Shown here piece after piece: positions 54,049 to 62,934 of a DNA stretch of 64,000 nucleotides. Location: assembly GCF_003326475.1 (NCBI RefSeq), contig NZ_JPWA01000011.1, positions 80,728 through 144,727 on the forward strand. The letters run 5' to 3'. Source of the DNA: Thalassospira xianhensis MCCC 1A02616. GTDB taxonomy: Bacteria; Pseudomonadota; Alphaproteobacteria; Rhodospirillales; Thalassospiraceae. Made by a program: the position numbers and the translations under genes. Positions within the stretch are counted from its first letter, which is position 1. Every line of letters starts with the position of its first letter. The notes below the pieces were generated by a model that searched no databases, had not been told where the DNA came from, and saw nothing but the letters and a program-made list of their open reading frames with translations.

Positions 54049-54872
54049 GCCTTTTGCCCCTTGCGATGCCGCAGGATCAGGACCGAACCGAGCGCAATGG
54101 CAATCACCACAAACGAAAAGCCCGTCGTCACCGTGCCCAGCGCATAAAGCACTGGCGTCGTCACGTTGGTCGTCATCCCGTAAATCTCAAGCGGCAGGGT
54201 ATTAAGCGCCCCCGCCGTCATCAGGGTCCGGGCAAATTCGTCATAGGACAGGGTAAAGGAAAACATCGCGACCCCGATCAGGCTGGGGGCCACCATCGGC
54301 AGAACAATATGCCAGATGGTCTGCCAACTGCTCGCCCCCAGATCACGGGCCGCTTCCTCATAGGACGGATCAAACCGGTTGAACACCGCAAACATGATCA
54401 GAAGCCCGAACGGGAAGGTCCATGTCAGATGCGCGCCAAGGGCCGATGTAAACCATTGCGGTTGCCAGCTCACGATATTGAACAGCAATCCGATGCCAAG
54501 CGAAATCAGGATCGACGGCACGATCAGGCTGGCAATCGCCAGATAGAAAATCACGCTGTCCCCTTTGAACCGCTTGCGGAACGCCAGCCCCGCCATAAAG
54601 GACACCAGAACCGTCACCACCATGACAATCAGGCCAAGCTTGAGAGATCGCAGGAACGAACCGCCAAAATCCCCGACCGCCTGCTGTTCAAACAGGTTGC
54701 CGAACCAATGGACCGAAAACCCGTTCATCGGGAAGGTCAGACCGCCATTCTCACCCTGAAATGACAGGATAAAAATCGTCAGCATTGGCCCATACAGAAA
54801 CAGCACAAACAGCGCAAAGAATGCCGCCAGAAAGTAGAAGCTTGTCGGGCGTTTTTCACGGGTCTTCGCCAT
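54045..54872 (-). CDS. ABC transporter permease, PotC-like
   Basis: 275 residues, six membrane segments. The inner-membrane EAA loop reads YEEAARDLGASSWQTIWHIVLPMVAPSLIG, placing it in the spermidine/putrescine-type permease group. It begins one base after the PotB-like stop (TGAGATG). Confidence 0.92.
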   Translation of the reverse strand: MAKTREKRPTSFYFLAAFFALFVLFLYGPMLTIFILSFQGENGGLTFPMNGFSVHWFGNLFEQQAVGDFGGSFLRSLKLGLIVMVVTVLVSFMAGLAFRKRFKGDSVIFYLAIASLIVPSILISLGIGLLFNIVSWQPQWFTSALGAHLTWTFPFGLLIMFAVFNRFDPSYEEAARDLGASSWQTIWHIVLPMVAPSLIGVAMFSFTLSYDEFARTLMTAGALNTLPLEIYGMTTNVTTPVLYALGTVTTGFSFVVIAIALGSVLILRHRKGQKA

Positions 54873-54873
54873 C

Positions 54874-55731
54874 TCAAAGCTCCTTCCTGATATCGACCAT
54901 GCGAAGCAACGCCGTCACGATCAAAAGCACGGTCACCAGAAGAACCACCGCACTGGCCGCCGCCGCCGGATATTGCAGCAACCCGATTTCATTGGAAATC
55001 TGAAGCCCGACCGACGCACTCTGCCCGCCACTCATCAAACGCACCGTGATGAAATCCCCCATCACGACCGTGATGACAAAGATCGAACCGATTGCAATAC
55101 CGGGCTTCGATAGCGGCACAATCACATGCCGCAGGGTTTCAAACCCCGATGCCCCGGCATCACGCGCCGCCTCGATCAGGGACCGGTCAATGCGCATCAT
55201 CGAATTGAAAATCGGCACCACCATAAACAGGGTGTAAAGATGCACATCCGCCAGAACGACCGCGAAATCCGAAAACAGCAGGAATTCAAGCGGTTCATCG
55301 ACAATACCCAGCCCCATCAGGGCCGAATTCAAAAGCCCGTTGCGCCCCAAAAACGGAATCCACGAAATCATGCGAATGATGTTCGATGTCCAGAACGGGA
55401 TCGTGCACAACATGAACAGGACAATCTGCCATGTCAGGCTGCGGACATGGAACGCCAGGAAATAGGCAACCGTGAACCCGATCAGAAGGGTAAAGCCCCA
55501 GGTCAGGGCGGCATATTTGAATGTATTAAGGTAAATCTGCCAGGTTACTGAAGACCCCAGCAGGTATTTGTAATTTTCAAAAATGAAGTCGGGCAGAATG
55601 CGGTATTCGTCATAGTCCCAGAAACTGACAACAATAATCGTCAGCAACGGCACGACCAGAAAGATCGCAAAGATCAGCGCCATCGGCGAGATCAGGAAAT
55701 ACGACGATCGTTTGGACATATCAAACGCCAT
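54874..55731 (-). CDS. ABC transporter permease, PotB-like
   Basis: 285 residues, six membrane segments. Features are SNIIRMISWIPFLGRNGLLNSAL after segment 3 and the EAA loop SLIEAARDAGASGFETLRHVIVPLSKPGI. Paired with the PotC-like permease. The binding-protein gene is 85 bp upstream. Confidence 0.92.
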   Translation of the reverse strand: MAFDMSKRSSYFLISPMALIFAIFLVVPLLTIIVVSFWDYDEYRILPDFIFENYKYLLGSSVTWQIYLNTFKYAALTWGFTLLIGFTVAYFLAFHVRSLTWQIVLFMLCTIPFWTSNIIRMISWIPFLGRNGLLNSALMGLGIVDEPLEFLLFSDFAVVLADVHLYTLFMVVPIFNSMMRIDRSLIEAARDAGASGFETLRHVIVPLSKPGIAIGSIFVITVVMGDFITVRLMSGGQSASVGLQISNEIGLLQYPAAAASAVVLLVTVLLIVTALLRMVDIRKEL

Positions 55732-55816
55732 TGTCTGCCCTTTGAACCGGAAAAATCATCAAAGAAATCAGGATATCGGGCGCAACCGAAGCTGCGCCCG
55801 ACCGAATTGAAACGCC

Positions 55817-57133
55817 TTATGCGGCGATGAATTCGTTCCACTTGCGGACCATGTGCTTGTTCTCGTCCATGACAGAGTTCCAGCACGCAACCGATCCCAT
55901 GCGTTCCTCGTACGAACCGCCATCGCGAACCGCACCGGCCTTTTCCATGACCTTGCCATCCGGGCTAAGGATATCGCCCTGGGCTTCCTTGCCTTCCATC
56001 CAGAAGCCCCATTCGTCTTCGGACATGAATTTCTGTGCGGTTGCCGGGGCTGCGCTGTAATAACCCTGACGGTTAAGATACGCCCCGACCCAGCCCGACA
56101 GGTACCAGTCGATATATTCATACGCCGCCTCAAGTTCGAGGCCGGTAAGGTGCTTGGCCAAACCAATGCCGCCACCCCATGCACGATACCCTTCCTTAAG
56201 CGGCTGGTATTTGCACGCAATGCCCTTGGAACGAACGGCGGCAACCGCTGGCGACCACATCGACTGGATCACGACTTCGCCCGACGCCATCAGGTTGACC
56301 GACTCATCAAAGCTCTTCCAGAAGGCGCGGAACTGACCGGCTTTCTTGGCATCGATCATGATCGCAATCGTCTTGTCGATTTCTTCCTGGGTCATGTTGC
56401 CCTTGTCACCATAGGTGACTTCGCCCATGGCTTCGCAAACCATGGCCGCATCCATGATCCCGATCGACGGAATGTTCAGGATCGACGCCTTGCCCTTGAA
56501 GGCCGGATCAAGAAGATCGGCCCAGCTATTAATCGGACGTTCGATCAGGTCCGGGCGAATGCCAAGCGTATCCGCATTGTAAATCGTCGGAACAAGGGTC
56601 ATCCACTGGGTCGGCGCAGATGCAAATTCGACACTGTCGGCACCTTCAACGAAGCCAACCGTGTGCGGGGCAGTGCCCTGTGCAATCTCGGAATCCGGGG
56701 TCAGTTTGCCGTCGATGAACAGCTTGGAGATATACTGATAGTTTTTAAGCTTGGTGGTATCCATCGGCTGCATGGTGCCCGCCGGGAAGACCTTTTTACA
56801 AATCCAGTATTCGATATCGGCAATATCAAACGATTTCGGCTGGGTGACCGCACGCTGTGCAACCGCATCGGAATCAAGGGCGGTCATCTGAAGCGTGAAA
56901 CCAAGGTCTTCCTTAACCTTGTCGGCAACCGCGTTGATGTTTGAAACACCCGTGCCGAACTGGCGCAAAGTCACATCCTTGATGTTCTGCGCCCAGATGG
57001 TCGGGAAACCGGTGATCGCACCTGAACCAATCGCGACACCGGCAGTCGCAGCCGCACCTTTAACAAAACCGCGGCGGGTGACTTCCTTGGTCGAAAGCAG
57101 GCTTTTCGTCGTTTTGGAATTGTCGGTCGTCAT
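55817..57133 (-). CDS. Tat-exported ABC substrate-binding protein, PotD-like
   Basis: 438 residues. A twin-arginine signal (TRRGFVKGAAA, Arg20-Arg21) ends near IWA-QN, so export is folded, via Tat. The mature protein has the type II binding fold of the polyamine group: VKEDLGFTLQMTALDSDAVAQRAV, INSWADLLDPAFKGKASI, LTGLELEAAYEYIDWYLSGW. Ligand-pocket acids of PotD cannot be confirmed by eye, so the substrate (polyamine, amino acid or hydantoin-like) stays open. Confidence 0.92.
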   Translation of the reverse strand: MTTDNSKTTKSLLSTKEVTRRGFVKGAAATAGVAIGSGAITGFPTIWAQNIKDVTLRQFGTGVSNINAVADKVKEDLGFTLQMTALDSDAVAQRAVTQPKSFDIADIEYWICKKVFPAGTMQPMDTTKLKNYQYISKLFIDGKLTPDSEIAQGTAPHTVGFVEGADSVEFASAPTQWMTLVPTIYNADTLGIRPDLIERPINSWADLLDPAFKGKASILNIPSIGIMDAAMVCEAMGEVTYGDKGNMTQEEIDKTIAIMIDAKKAGQFRAFWKSFDESVNLMASGEVVIQSMWSPAVAAVRSKGIACKYQPLKEGYRAWGGGIGLAKHLTGLELEAAYEYIDWYLSGWVGAYLNRQGYYSAAPATAQKFMSEDEWGFWMEGKEAQGDILSPDGKVMEKAGAVRDGGSYEERMGSVACWNSVMDENKHMVRKWNEFIAA

Positions 57134-57160
57134 GTGAAGCTCCTGATAAATGATGTTTTT

Positions 57161-58246
57161 TTAGGCCAGAACATGCGCGTGTTCGGGTTTCCAATAGGCG
57201 ATGAACTTTTCCTTCCGGCGCACAGGCGCCTGCCGAAATTCGCTTTCGGTCTTCATCAGGGTGATTTCCTTGCCGTCATTGGTCGTCGCCACAATCCGCA
57301 CCCAAAGGCCGAGATACTCGACCGTTGTGATTTCGACGGGAATCTGACCGTTTTCGGCATCACCGGGTGCTGTTTCACCCAGCCCGATCAGGTCGGTACG
57401 AATTGTGAATTCAAGATCCTCGCCCGTGGCACCATCACCATATCCGGGCAGGAAGAAACTATCGGGACCACGCGTCAGAAGCGTGCCCGCCGGGCTGCTT
57501 TCCGAAACCGTTCCCTTGAAGATATTCTGACCGCCCATGAAATTGGCGATGAAGCGCGAACGCGGCTTGTTGAATATTTCCTCGGGCGTGCCTTTCTGAC
57601 GAATGACACCGTCTTCCATCACAACAACCATGTCCGAAAGCGCAAGCGCCTCGTCCTGGGCATGGGTGACATGGACAAACGTGATGCCAAGCTCCTGCTG
57701 AAGGCGGCGCAATTCATCGCGCATCCGCGCCCGCAGGAACGGATCAAGGGCCGAAAGCGGCTCGTCAAGCAACAGGACGGAGGGCTGCGTAATCAAGGCC
57801 CGTGCAAGCGCAATGCGCTGCTGTTGCCCACCCGAAAGCTGATCTGGCTTGCGATCCGCAAACTTTTCCATATGGACACGGGCCAACATTTCCTTGGCCC
57901 GTTCGTTGCGTTCTGCTGTTGAAACGCCCTGCATCCGCAGACCGAACGCGACATTTTCCATGCAGGTCATATGCGGGAACAACGCGTAATTCTGGAACAT
58001 CATCGCCGTACCGCGCTTGACCGGCGGAAGCTCGGTCACATTGCGATCCCCGATCAGAAGATCACCTTCGCTGATGACCTCATGCCCGGCGATCATGCGC
58101 AATGTCGTGGTTTTGCCGCAGCCGGATGGACCAATCAGGCAGCAATAGGCCCCTGCCGGTATTTTGAGGTCGATCGATTTGACTGCGATGGTGCTGCCGT
58201 AAAACTTACTGACAGCGATCAACTCAATGGCCCCGTTACCCTTCAT
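57161..58246 (-). CDS. ABC transporter ATP-binding protein, PotA-like
   Basis: 361 residues. Walker A LIGPSGCGKTTTLRM, signature LSGGQQQRIALARAL, Walker B VLLLDEPLSALD, then a C-terminal TOBE domain (FKGTVSESSPAGTLL). ATG 58246 is preferred; the longer TTG start at 58282 runs into the ATTGTTAACAAT palindrome and lacks a ribosome site. First gene of the five-gene importer operon. Confidence 0.94.
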   Translation of the reverse strand: MKGNGAIELIAVSKFYGSTIAVKSIDLKIPAGAYCCLIGPSGCGKTTTLRMIAGHEVISEGDLLIGDRNVTELPPVKRGTAMMFQNYALFPHMTCMENVAFGLRMQGVSTAERNERAKEMLARVHMEKFADRKPDQLSGGQQQRIALARALITQPSVLLLDEPLSALDPFLRARMRDELRRLQQELGITFVHVTHAQDEALALSDMVVVMEDGVIRQKGTPEEIFNKPRSRFIANFMGGQNIFKGTVSESSPAGTLLTRGPDSFFLPGYGDGATGEDLEFTIRTDLIGLGETAPGDAENGQIPVEITTVEYLGLWVRIVATTNDGKEITLMKTESEFRQAPVRRKEKFIAYWKPEHAHVLA

Positions 58247-58561
58247 GCGCCCACCCGTTACTGCATGCAAAATTGTTAACAATCCATATTTTCAATTGTA
58301 GGCAAATTGCGTGCCATTTTCAGGATCGGCGGTTTTCCGCGAAGCGCATACAAAACTCCAAGGTGACAGAACCGGCCAATGCCCGATTCATACGCAACTT
58401 ATGCGCAATTTTTGCACAGCAGCATTCTTTTGATCAAACCGAAGGCAAAGCCATTCCGACTCACCAGAAAGGGCTGTCACATTTTTTTGTTTTGCAGATC
58501 GTCAACAATTTTGTAGAAAAGAATTGACCCCTCGAATGAACAACCGGAAAGACGCGCCGTG
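58247..58561. other. Divergent control region between the importer operon and the GntR gene
   Basis: 315 bp. ATTGTTAACAAT (58272-58283), a 12-bp perfect palindrome, lies 26 bp before the PotA-like start. ACAATTTTGT (58505-58514) lies near the GntR gene. Both share the half ACAA/TTGT with different spacing. They are candidate sites for the GntR protein. No gene is seen in the rest. Confidence 0.45.
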
Positions 58562-59293
58562 ATGGCCAACCCCGCACAGCCCACCCCCTATAAAGGCAGC
58601 GGTAAACTTCGCCCGGAAGAATTGATCTATCAGGAAATGCTCGACGCCATTCTTGACCGGCGACTGGAACCGGGCATGAAGCTGATCGAAGAAGATCTTG
58701 CCAAAACATTCTCGGTCAGCCGTGCGCGCATTCGCGCAACCTTTTTGCAGCTCGCCCATGACAAGCTGATCAATCTGGTCCCCAATCGCGGGGCCTTCAT
58801 CGCCGAACCGACCATTGACGAGGCCATCGAAGTCTTTTCGGCGCGTCGCATGATCGAGGACGGCGTGGTCCGAAAAATCGCCGCCAACATGACGCCCGAC
58901 CGCGCAAGCCAGATCCGCGAGCATCTGGAACGCGAACATCAGGCCCACCACGCAGGCGACCACCGCGCTGCCATCATTCTTTCCGGGGAATTCCACCTTT
59001 TGCTGGCCCGTCTTGCCGGCAATCTGGTGATCGAGGAATTTCTGGAACGCCTGATCCTGCGAAGCTCGCTGATCATTGCGATGTATGAAAGCCCGCAACC
59101 GGTCGATTGCTCTCACTCGGAACATGAAACGCTGCTAAACGCCCTTCTGGGTGGCGACCCGGACGCGGCAGCCGCCGAAATGGCCAAACACCTTGATGCC
59201 ATTCGCGACCGGCTACAGCTTCAACGCCCCAAACCAGCCAAAACCGATTTCGCCAGCATCTTTGGCCGAAATCCCAAATCGGTCGCCAGCTAA
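58562..59293 (+). CDS. GntR family regulator, FCD type
   Basis: 243 residues. The winged helix is at about residues 18-80 (IYQEMLDAILDRRLEPGMKLIEEDLAKTFSVSRARIRATFLQLAHDKLINLVPNRGAFIAEPT) and an FCD domain follows (VFSARRMIEDGVVRKIA, FHLLLARLAGN, HETLLNALLGGDPDAAAAEMAKHL). Divergent from the importer operon, so it is the likely regulator. A GTG at 58559 directly before the ATG is the other possible start. Confidence 0.92.
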   Translation: MANPAQPTPYKGSGKLRPEELIYQEMLDAILDRRLEPGMKLIEEDLAKTFSVSRARIRATFLQLAHDKLINLVPNRGAFIAEPTIDEAIEVFSARRMIEDGVVRKIAANMTPDRASQIREHLEREHQAHHAGDHRAAIILSGEFHLLLARLAGNLVIEEFLERLILRSSLIIAMYESPQPVDCSHSEHETLLNALLGGDPDAAAAEMAKHLDAIRDRLQLQRPKPAKTDFASIFGRNPKSVAS

Positions 59294-59494
59294 TCCGGCG
59301 TCATCCGCCGGGATTTTCAAATATCAGCACCCACGATCGGCTTCCCTGAAGCATAAGGCGGACCGCGCAGCTTCCGCCCGGACACGCCAGAAATCCTTGG
59401 CTGGTAATCCTTGGCCGACAATCCGTGGCCGCAATGCGCGGCACGGCACGGGCATACACGCCCGCAGGATACTGACACCGCATTCCCAACCAGA
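59294..59494. other. Intergenic sequence before the palindromic repeat
   Basis: 201 bp of GC-rich sequence with short repeated pieces (AATCCTTGGC-like, near 59393 and 59407). No gene or terminator is convincing. With the repeat and the AT-rich stretch after it, the whole gap to the next gene is 587 bp. Confidence 0.35.
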
Positions 59495-59580
59495 TCGTCA
59501 TTCCCGCGACGGCGGGAATCCAGTCTGTTTCAATGGGATATGGATTCCGGGTCTGCGCGCCGCTTTGCCCGGAATGACGA
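59495..59580. repeat. 86-bp palindromic dispersed repeat (REP/MITE-like)
   Basis: The outer ends are exact inverted repeats (TCGTCATTCC and GGAATGACGA). The left half carries ATTCCCGC-N4-GCGGGAAT and the right half ATTCCGGG...CCCGGAAT, with GGAATCCA...TGGATTCC in the middle. Its CGTCATTCCCGC...GGAATGACG form is common among dispersed intergenic repeats of proteobacteria. No coding capacity. Confidence 0.75.
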
Positions 59581-59880
59581 TTTTGATTCATTCCGGGCTT
59601 TGTCAATAATCTGAATTCTGACGGGCACACACGCCCATGGCTTTCTCTGACCAATTATAATTGTATAAATTATCCAATAATGCTTAACTGTTTGAATCTC
59701 TGATGGCGGCTGCCGACGGCATTTTTGTCATATAATATGATATTTACATCCCATCCCCGATTTCTTAAGCTGCCGCCGAATAAAACCGCGTAAATCGGGC
59801 GTTGCAGGATTACCGAAATCCACCGCCCAATCCTTTGCACGGTATCATCATACAAACACGCCAACCCCACAGGAGGCTCC
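59581..59880. other. AT-rich upstream region of the KGSA dehydrogenase gene
   Basis: 300 bp, clearly richer in A and T than its surroundings. It holds the 10-bp palindrome AATTATAATT (59653-59662) followed by GTATAAATTAT, a probable promoter or operator region. GGAGG precedes the downstream ATG. Confidence 0.4.
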
Positions 59881-61458
59881 ATGCTGAATGGACAGCACTA
59901 TATTGCAGGCGAATGGCTGAACGGTCCGGATGTGTTTCAGGCCGATAACCCGTCGACCGGCGAAAAACTGCCAACAAAGTTCCAGCACGGCACCGAGGAA
60001 CTGGTGGATCAGGCGGTTCAGGCGGCAAATGCCTGTGCCGAAGAATTTGCGGCGATGCTGCCGGCCAAACGCGCGGCCTTCCTGCGCGCGATTGCCGATG
60101 AAATCGATGCGCGCGGCGATGAAATCACCGAAATCGGCAATCTTGAATCAGCCCTGCCCGCGGCACGCCTGACTGGCGAGCGCGGCCGCACCGTTGGCCA
60201 GTTGCGCTTCTTTGCCGACTGGATCGAAGAAGGATCATGGTTCGAAGCCCGCATCGAAACCGCCCAGCCTGATCGTCAGCCCCTGCCAAAGCCCGACATC
60301 CGCGTCATGCACAAGGCACTTGGTCCGGTTGGTGTTTTCGGTGCGTCTAACTTCCCGCTGGCCTTTTCGACTGCGGGCGGTGACACCGCATCGGCACTGG
60401 CTGCGGGTTGCCCGGTCGTGTTCAAGGGCCACGCCGCCCACCCCGGCACGTCCGAAGTCGTTGCCAAGGCTATCGAAGCCGCAATTAAAAAAACCGGCAT
60501 GCCCAAAGGCGTGTTCAGCCTGATCCATGGCGGCACCCGCAAGGTCGGTCAGGCGCTGGTCGCCCACCCGCTGATCAAGGCGGTCGGCTTTACCGGTTCG
60601 ACCGGTGGCGGTCGTGCGCTGTTTGATATTGCTGTTTCCCGCCCGGAACCGATCCCGTTCTATGGCGAACTCGGCAGCAACAACCCGGTCTTCCTGATGC
60701 CAAAAGCAATGGGTGCCAAGGCGGCTGAAATCGCCAAGGGCTGGGTCGGATCGCTCACCATGGGTGTTGGTCAGTTCTGCACCAATCCGGGTCTTTTGAT
60801 CGCCCTTAAGGGGGCCGACCTTGACGCCTTTGTTGAAACTGCTGCCGCCGAACTGGGTCAGGTTGGCGGTGCCGCCATGCTGACCGACCGCGTTTCAAGC
60901 GCCTATCATCATGTCACCGATGCGATGGCCGGTCACGCCAAGGTAACCTGTGCGCTTAAACGCCGCGACAGCGACGGCCCGTTCGAAGGCAGCCCGGCAA
61001 TCTTCCGCACCACCGCTGCCGACTGGCAGGCCAACCCGGAACTGGCCGAAGAAATGTTCGGTCCAGCCGGCATCATTGTTGAATGCGACACGCCCGAGCA
61101 AATGGTTGCCCTGTCGGCAACCCTGATCGGGCAGTTGACCGCGACCATCCACATGATTGACGCCGATGCCGAACTGGCCGGGAAACTGCGCCCCGCCCTT
61201 GAAAAATGTGCGGGCCGCATCCTGATCAATGGCTGGCCGACCGGGGTCGAGGTCTGCCATTCCATGGTTCACGGCGGCCCCTACCCGGCAAGCACGGATT
61301 CCCGTGCAACCTCGGTTGGGTCGCTCGCGATCAAGCGTTTCATCCGCCCGGTCTCCTATCAGGCCTTCCCGGACGCATTGCTGCCCGAAGCCCTCAAGGA
61401 CGCAAACCCGCTCAACATCCCGCGCCTTGTAAACGGCAAATGGCAGATGCCGAAGTAA
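59881..61458 (+). CDS. Alpha-ketoglutarate semialdehyde dehydrogenase (2,5-dioxovalerate dehydrogenase)
   Basis: 525 residues of the NADP-dependent ALDH group that oxidises 2-oxoglutarate semialdehyde to 2-oxoglutarate, the last step in aldarate, pentose or hydroxyproline breakdown. Active-site residues: Glu263 (FYGELGSNNP) and Cys300 (GVGQFCTNPG). Other marks are FGASNFPLAFSTAGGDTASALAAGCPVVFKGH, GFTGSTGGGRALFD and the C-terminal NGWPTGVEVCHSMVHGGPYPA. GGAGG lies 6 nt before the ATG. No dehydratase or hydroxyproline gene is adjacent; the importer/racemase operon upstream may supply its pathway. Confidence 0.92.
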   Translation: MLNGQHYIAGEWLNGPDVFQADNPSTGEKLPTKFQHGTEELVDQAVQAANACAEEFAAMLPAKRAAFLRAIADEIDARGDEITEIGNLESALPAARLTGERGRTVGQLRFFADWIEEGSWFEARIETAQPDRQPLPKPDIRVMHKALGPVGVFGASNFPLAFSTAGGDTASALAAGCPVVFKGHAAHPGTSEVVAKAIEAAIKKTGMPKGVFSLIHGGTRKVGQALVAHPLIKAVGFTGSTGGGRALFDIAVSRPEPIPFYGELGSNNPVFLMPKAMGAKAAEIAKGWVGSLTMGVGQFCTNPGLLIALKGADLDAFVETAAAELGQVGGAAMLTDRVSSAYHHVTDAMAGHAKVTCALKRRDSDGPFEGSPAIFRTTAADWQANPELAEEMFGPAGIIVECDTPEQMVALSATLIGQLTATIHMIDADAELAGKLRPALEKCAGRILINGWPTGVEVCHSMVHGGPYPASTDSRATSVGSLAIKRFIRPVSYQAFPDALLPEALKDANPLNIPRLVNGKWQMPK

Positions 61459-61487
61459 GATCGCACGTCGCACTTACAGAAGAATAA

Positions 61488-61518
61488 AAGGGTGCGACCA
61501 TGTACTGGTCGCGCCCTT
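61488..61518 (+). terminator. Hairpin terminator after the KGSA dehydrogenase
   Basis: AAGGGTGCGACCA/TGGTCGCGCCCTT, 13 bp with one G-U pair and a 5-nt loop. The T-run is weak (ATCTGTTTC). Confidence 0.7.
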
Positions 61519-61565
61519 ATCTGTTTCAGGACCGGCTTTGAAAATCCGGTCTCGTTCCACCGCGA

Positions 61566-62933
61566 TCAGGCGATACCCGTCAATCTGGCCACCACACCCA
61601 GTCCGGCACATAGCAGCAGCACCTGAATAGTGCCCATTCCCCGCCAGAGAACCGCCAGAAGTGCGGTCACGGTCAGTGCTGCCGCTACCAGGTTCACCGA
61701 CGACAGAACCGGGATCAGCAGATCCAGTCCTGGTACATCAAGCGGTTTGACTTCGGCAAACACCACATGAAGCCCGAACCATACCGCAAGGTTAAGGATG
61801 ACCCCGACCACCGCGGCAGTAATTGCGCTAAGTGCGGCTGTCAGGTTCTGGTTATTGCGCAGCCTTTCAATGAAAGGTGCGCCAAGGAATATCCACAGGA
61901 AACAGGGCGTGAAAGTCACCCAGGTTGTCAGCAAACCGCCAAGGGTCGCTGCCATCAGTGGCGGCAGGGTGCCCGCATCGCGTAACGCCCCCATGAAACC
62001 GACAAACTGTGTCACCATGATCAGCGGCCCCGGTGTGGTTTCAGCCATGCTTAAGCCATCAAGCATTTCACCCGCCGCCAGCCAGCCGAAATTCTGCACC
62101 GCTTCCTGTGCGACATAGGCCAGAACCGCATAGGCCCCGCCAAAGGTCACCACGGCCATCACACTGAAGAACCCGGCGATCTGGCTAAAGACATGGGCCG
62201 GGCCAAGCGCAAGGAACAGCGCCCCAACCGGCACCAGCCAAAGGCCAAGCAGGATCGCTGAAACGCGAAAGGCCCAGGCCCGATTGACCTGCGTATGGTC
62301 CGGGGATTCTTCGCCCAGCAGGGTGTCGGCATCGGCAACCTGGACTGCACCGATTTTCCCATGTCCACCGCCACTGCGAAATGCCGCAATATTCCGGCGT
62401 GCCGCAACATAACCGATCATTCCGGCGACAAGAATGATCACGGGAAAAGGAACCCCGAAGGCAAAGATCGCAACAAAAGCCGCAACCGCAATCGAGACCA
62501 TCGCACTGTTTTTAAGCGCCCGCTTGCCGATCCGGTAAACGGCCTGGGCGACAATTGCCAGAACCGCTGCTTTAAGACCAAAGAAAAATGCCTCGACAAT
62601 CCCCACATTGCCCCAGATCGCATAGATCCAGCTAAGCGCCATGATCGCGACCACACCGGGCAGAACGAACAGGACACCGGCAATCACCCCGCCAAGGGTC
62701 CGATGCATCAGCCAGCCGATATAAACGGCCAGCTGCTGTGCCTCGGGACCGGGTAACAGCATGCAATAGTTAAGGGCATGGAGAAATCGCTTCTCGCCAA
62801 GCCATTTGCGTTCCTCGACCAGAATTTGATGCATCAGGGCAATCTGGCCCGCAGGCCCCCCGAAACTCAAAAGACCGATCCGCGCCCAGACCTTGAAGGC
62901 TTCGCTCAGGGTCGGATAATCAGATGATCGCAT
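61566..62933 (-). CDS. chrA: Chromate efflux transporter ChrA
   Basis: 455 residues in two homologous halves. The first has VWARIGLLSFGGPAGQIALMHQ and LPGPEAQQLAVYIGWLMHRTLGG, the second VTFGGAYAVLAYVAQEAVQ and MAETTPGPLIMVTQFVGFMGALRDAG, the standard CHR-domain marks. It exports chromate. The ATG at 62933 comes one base after the chrB stop (TGACATG), so the genes are coupled; an upstream frame to 63140 would overlap chrB deeply. Confidence 0.95.
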   Translation of the reverse strand: MRSSDYPTLSEAFKVWARIGLLSFGGPAGQIALMHQILVEERKWLGEKRFLHALNYCMLLPGPEAQQLAVYIGWLMHRTLGGVIAGVLFVLPGVVAIMALSWIYAIWGNVGIVEAFFFGLKAAVLAIVAQAVYRIGKRALKNSAMVSIAVAAFVAIFAFGVPFPVIILVAGMIGYVAARRNIAAFRSGGGHGKIGAVQVADADTLLGEESPDHTQVNRAWAFRVSAILLGLWLVPVGALFLALGPAHVFSQIAGFFSVMAVVTFGGAYAVLAYVAQEAVQNFGWLAAGEMLDGLSMAETTPGPLIMVTQFVGFMGALRDAGTLPPLMAATLGGLLTTWVTFTPCFLWIFLGAPFIERLRNNQNLTAALSAITAAVVGVILNLAVWFGLHVVFAEVKPLDVPGLDLLIPVLSSVNLVAAALTVTALLAVLWRGMGTIQVLLLCAGLGVVARLTGIA

Positions 62934-62934
62934 G

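Noticed and set aside
54054..54764. A 236-residue rightward frame opposite the PotC-like permease
   Set aside because: Very Arg/His/Gln-rich translation, typical of the complement of a hydrophobic gene.
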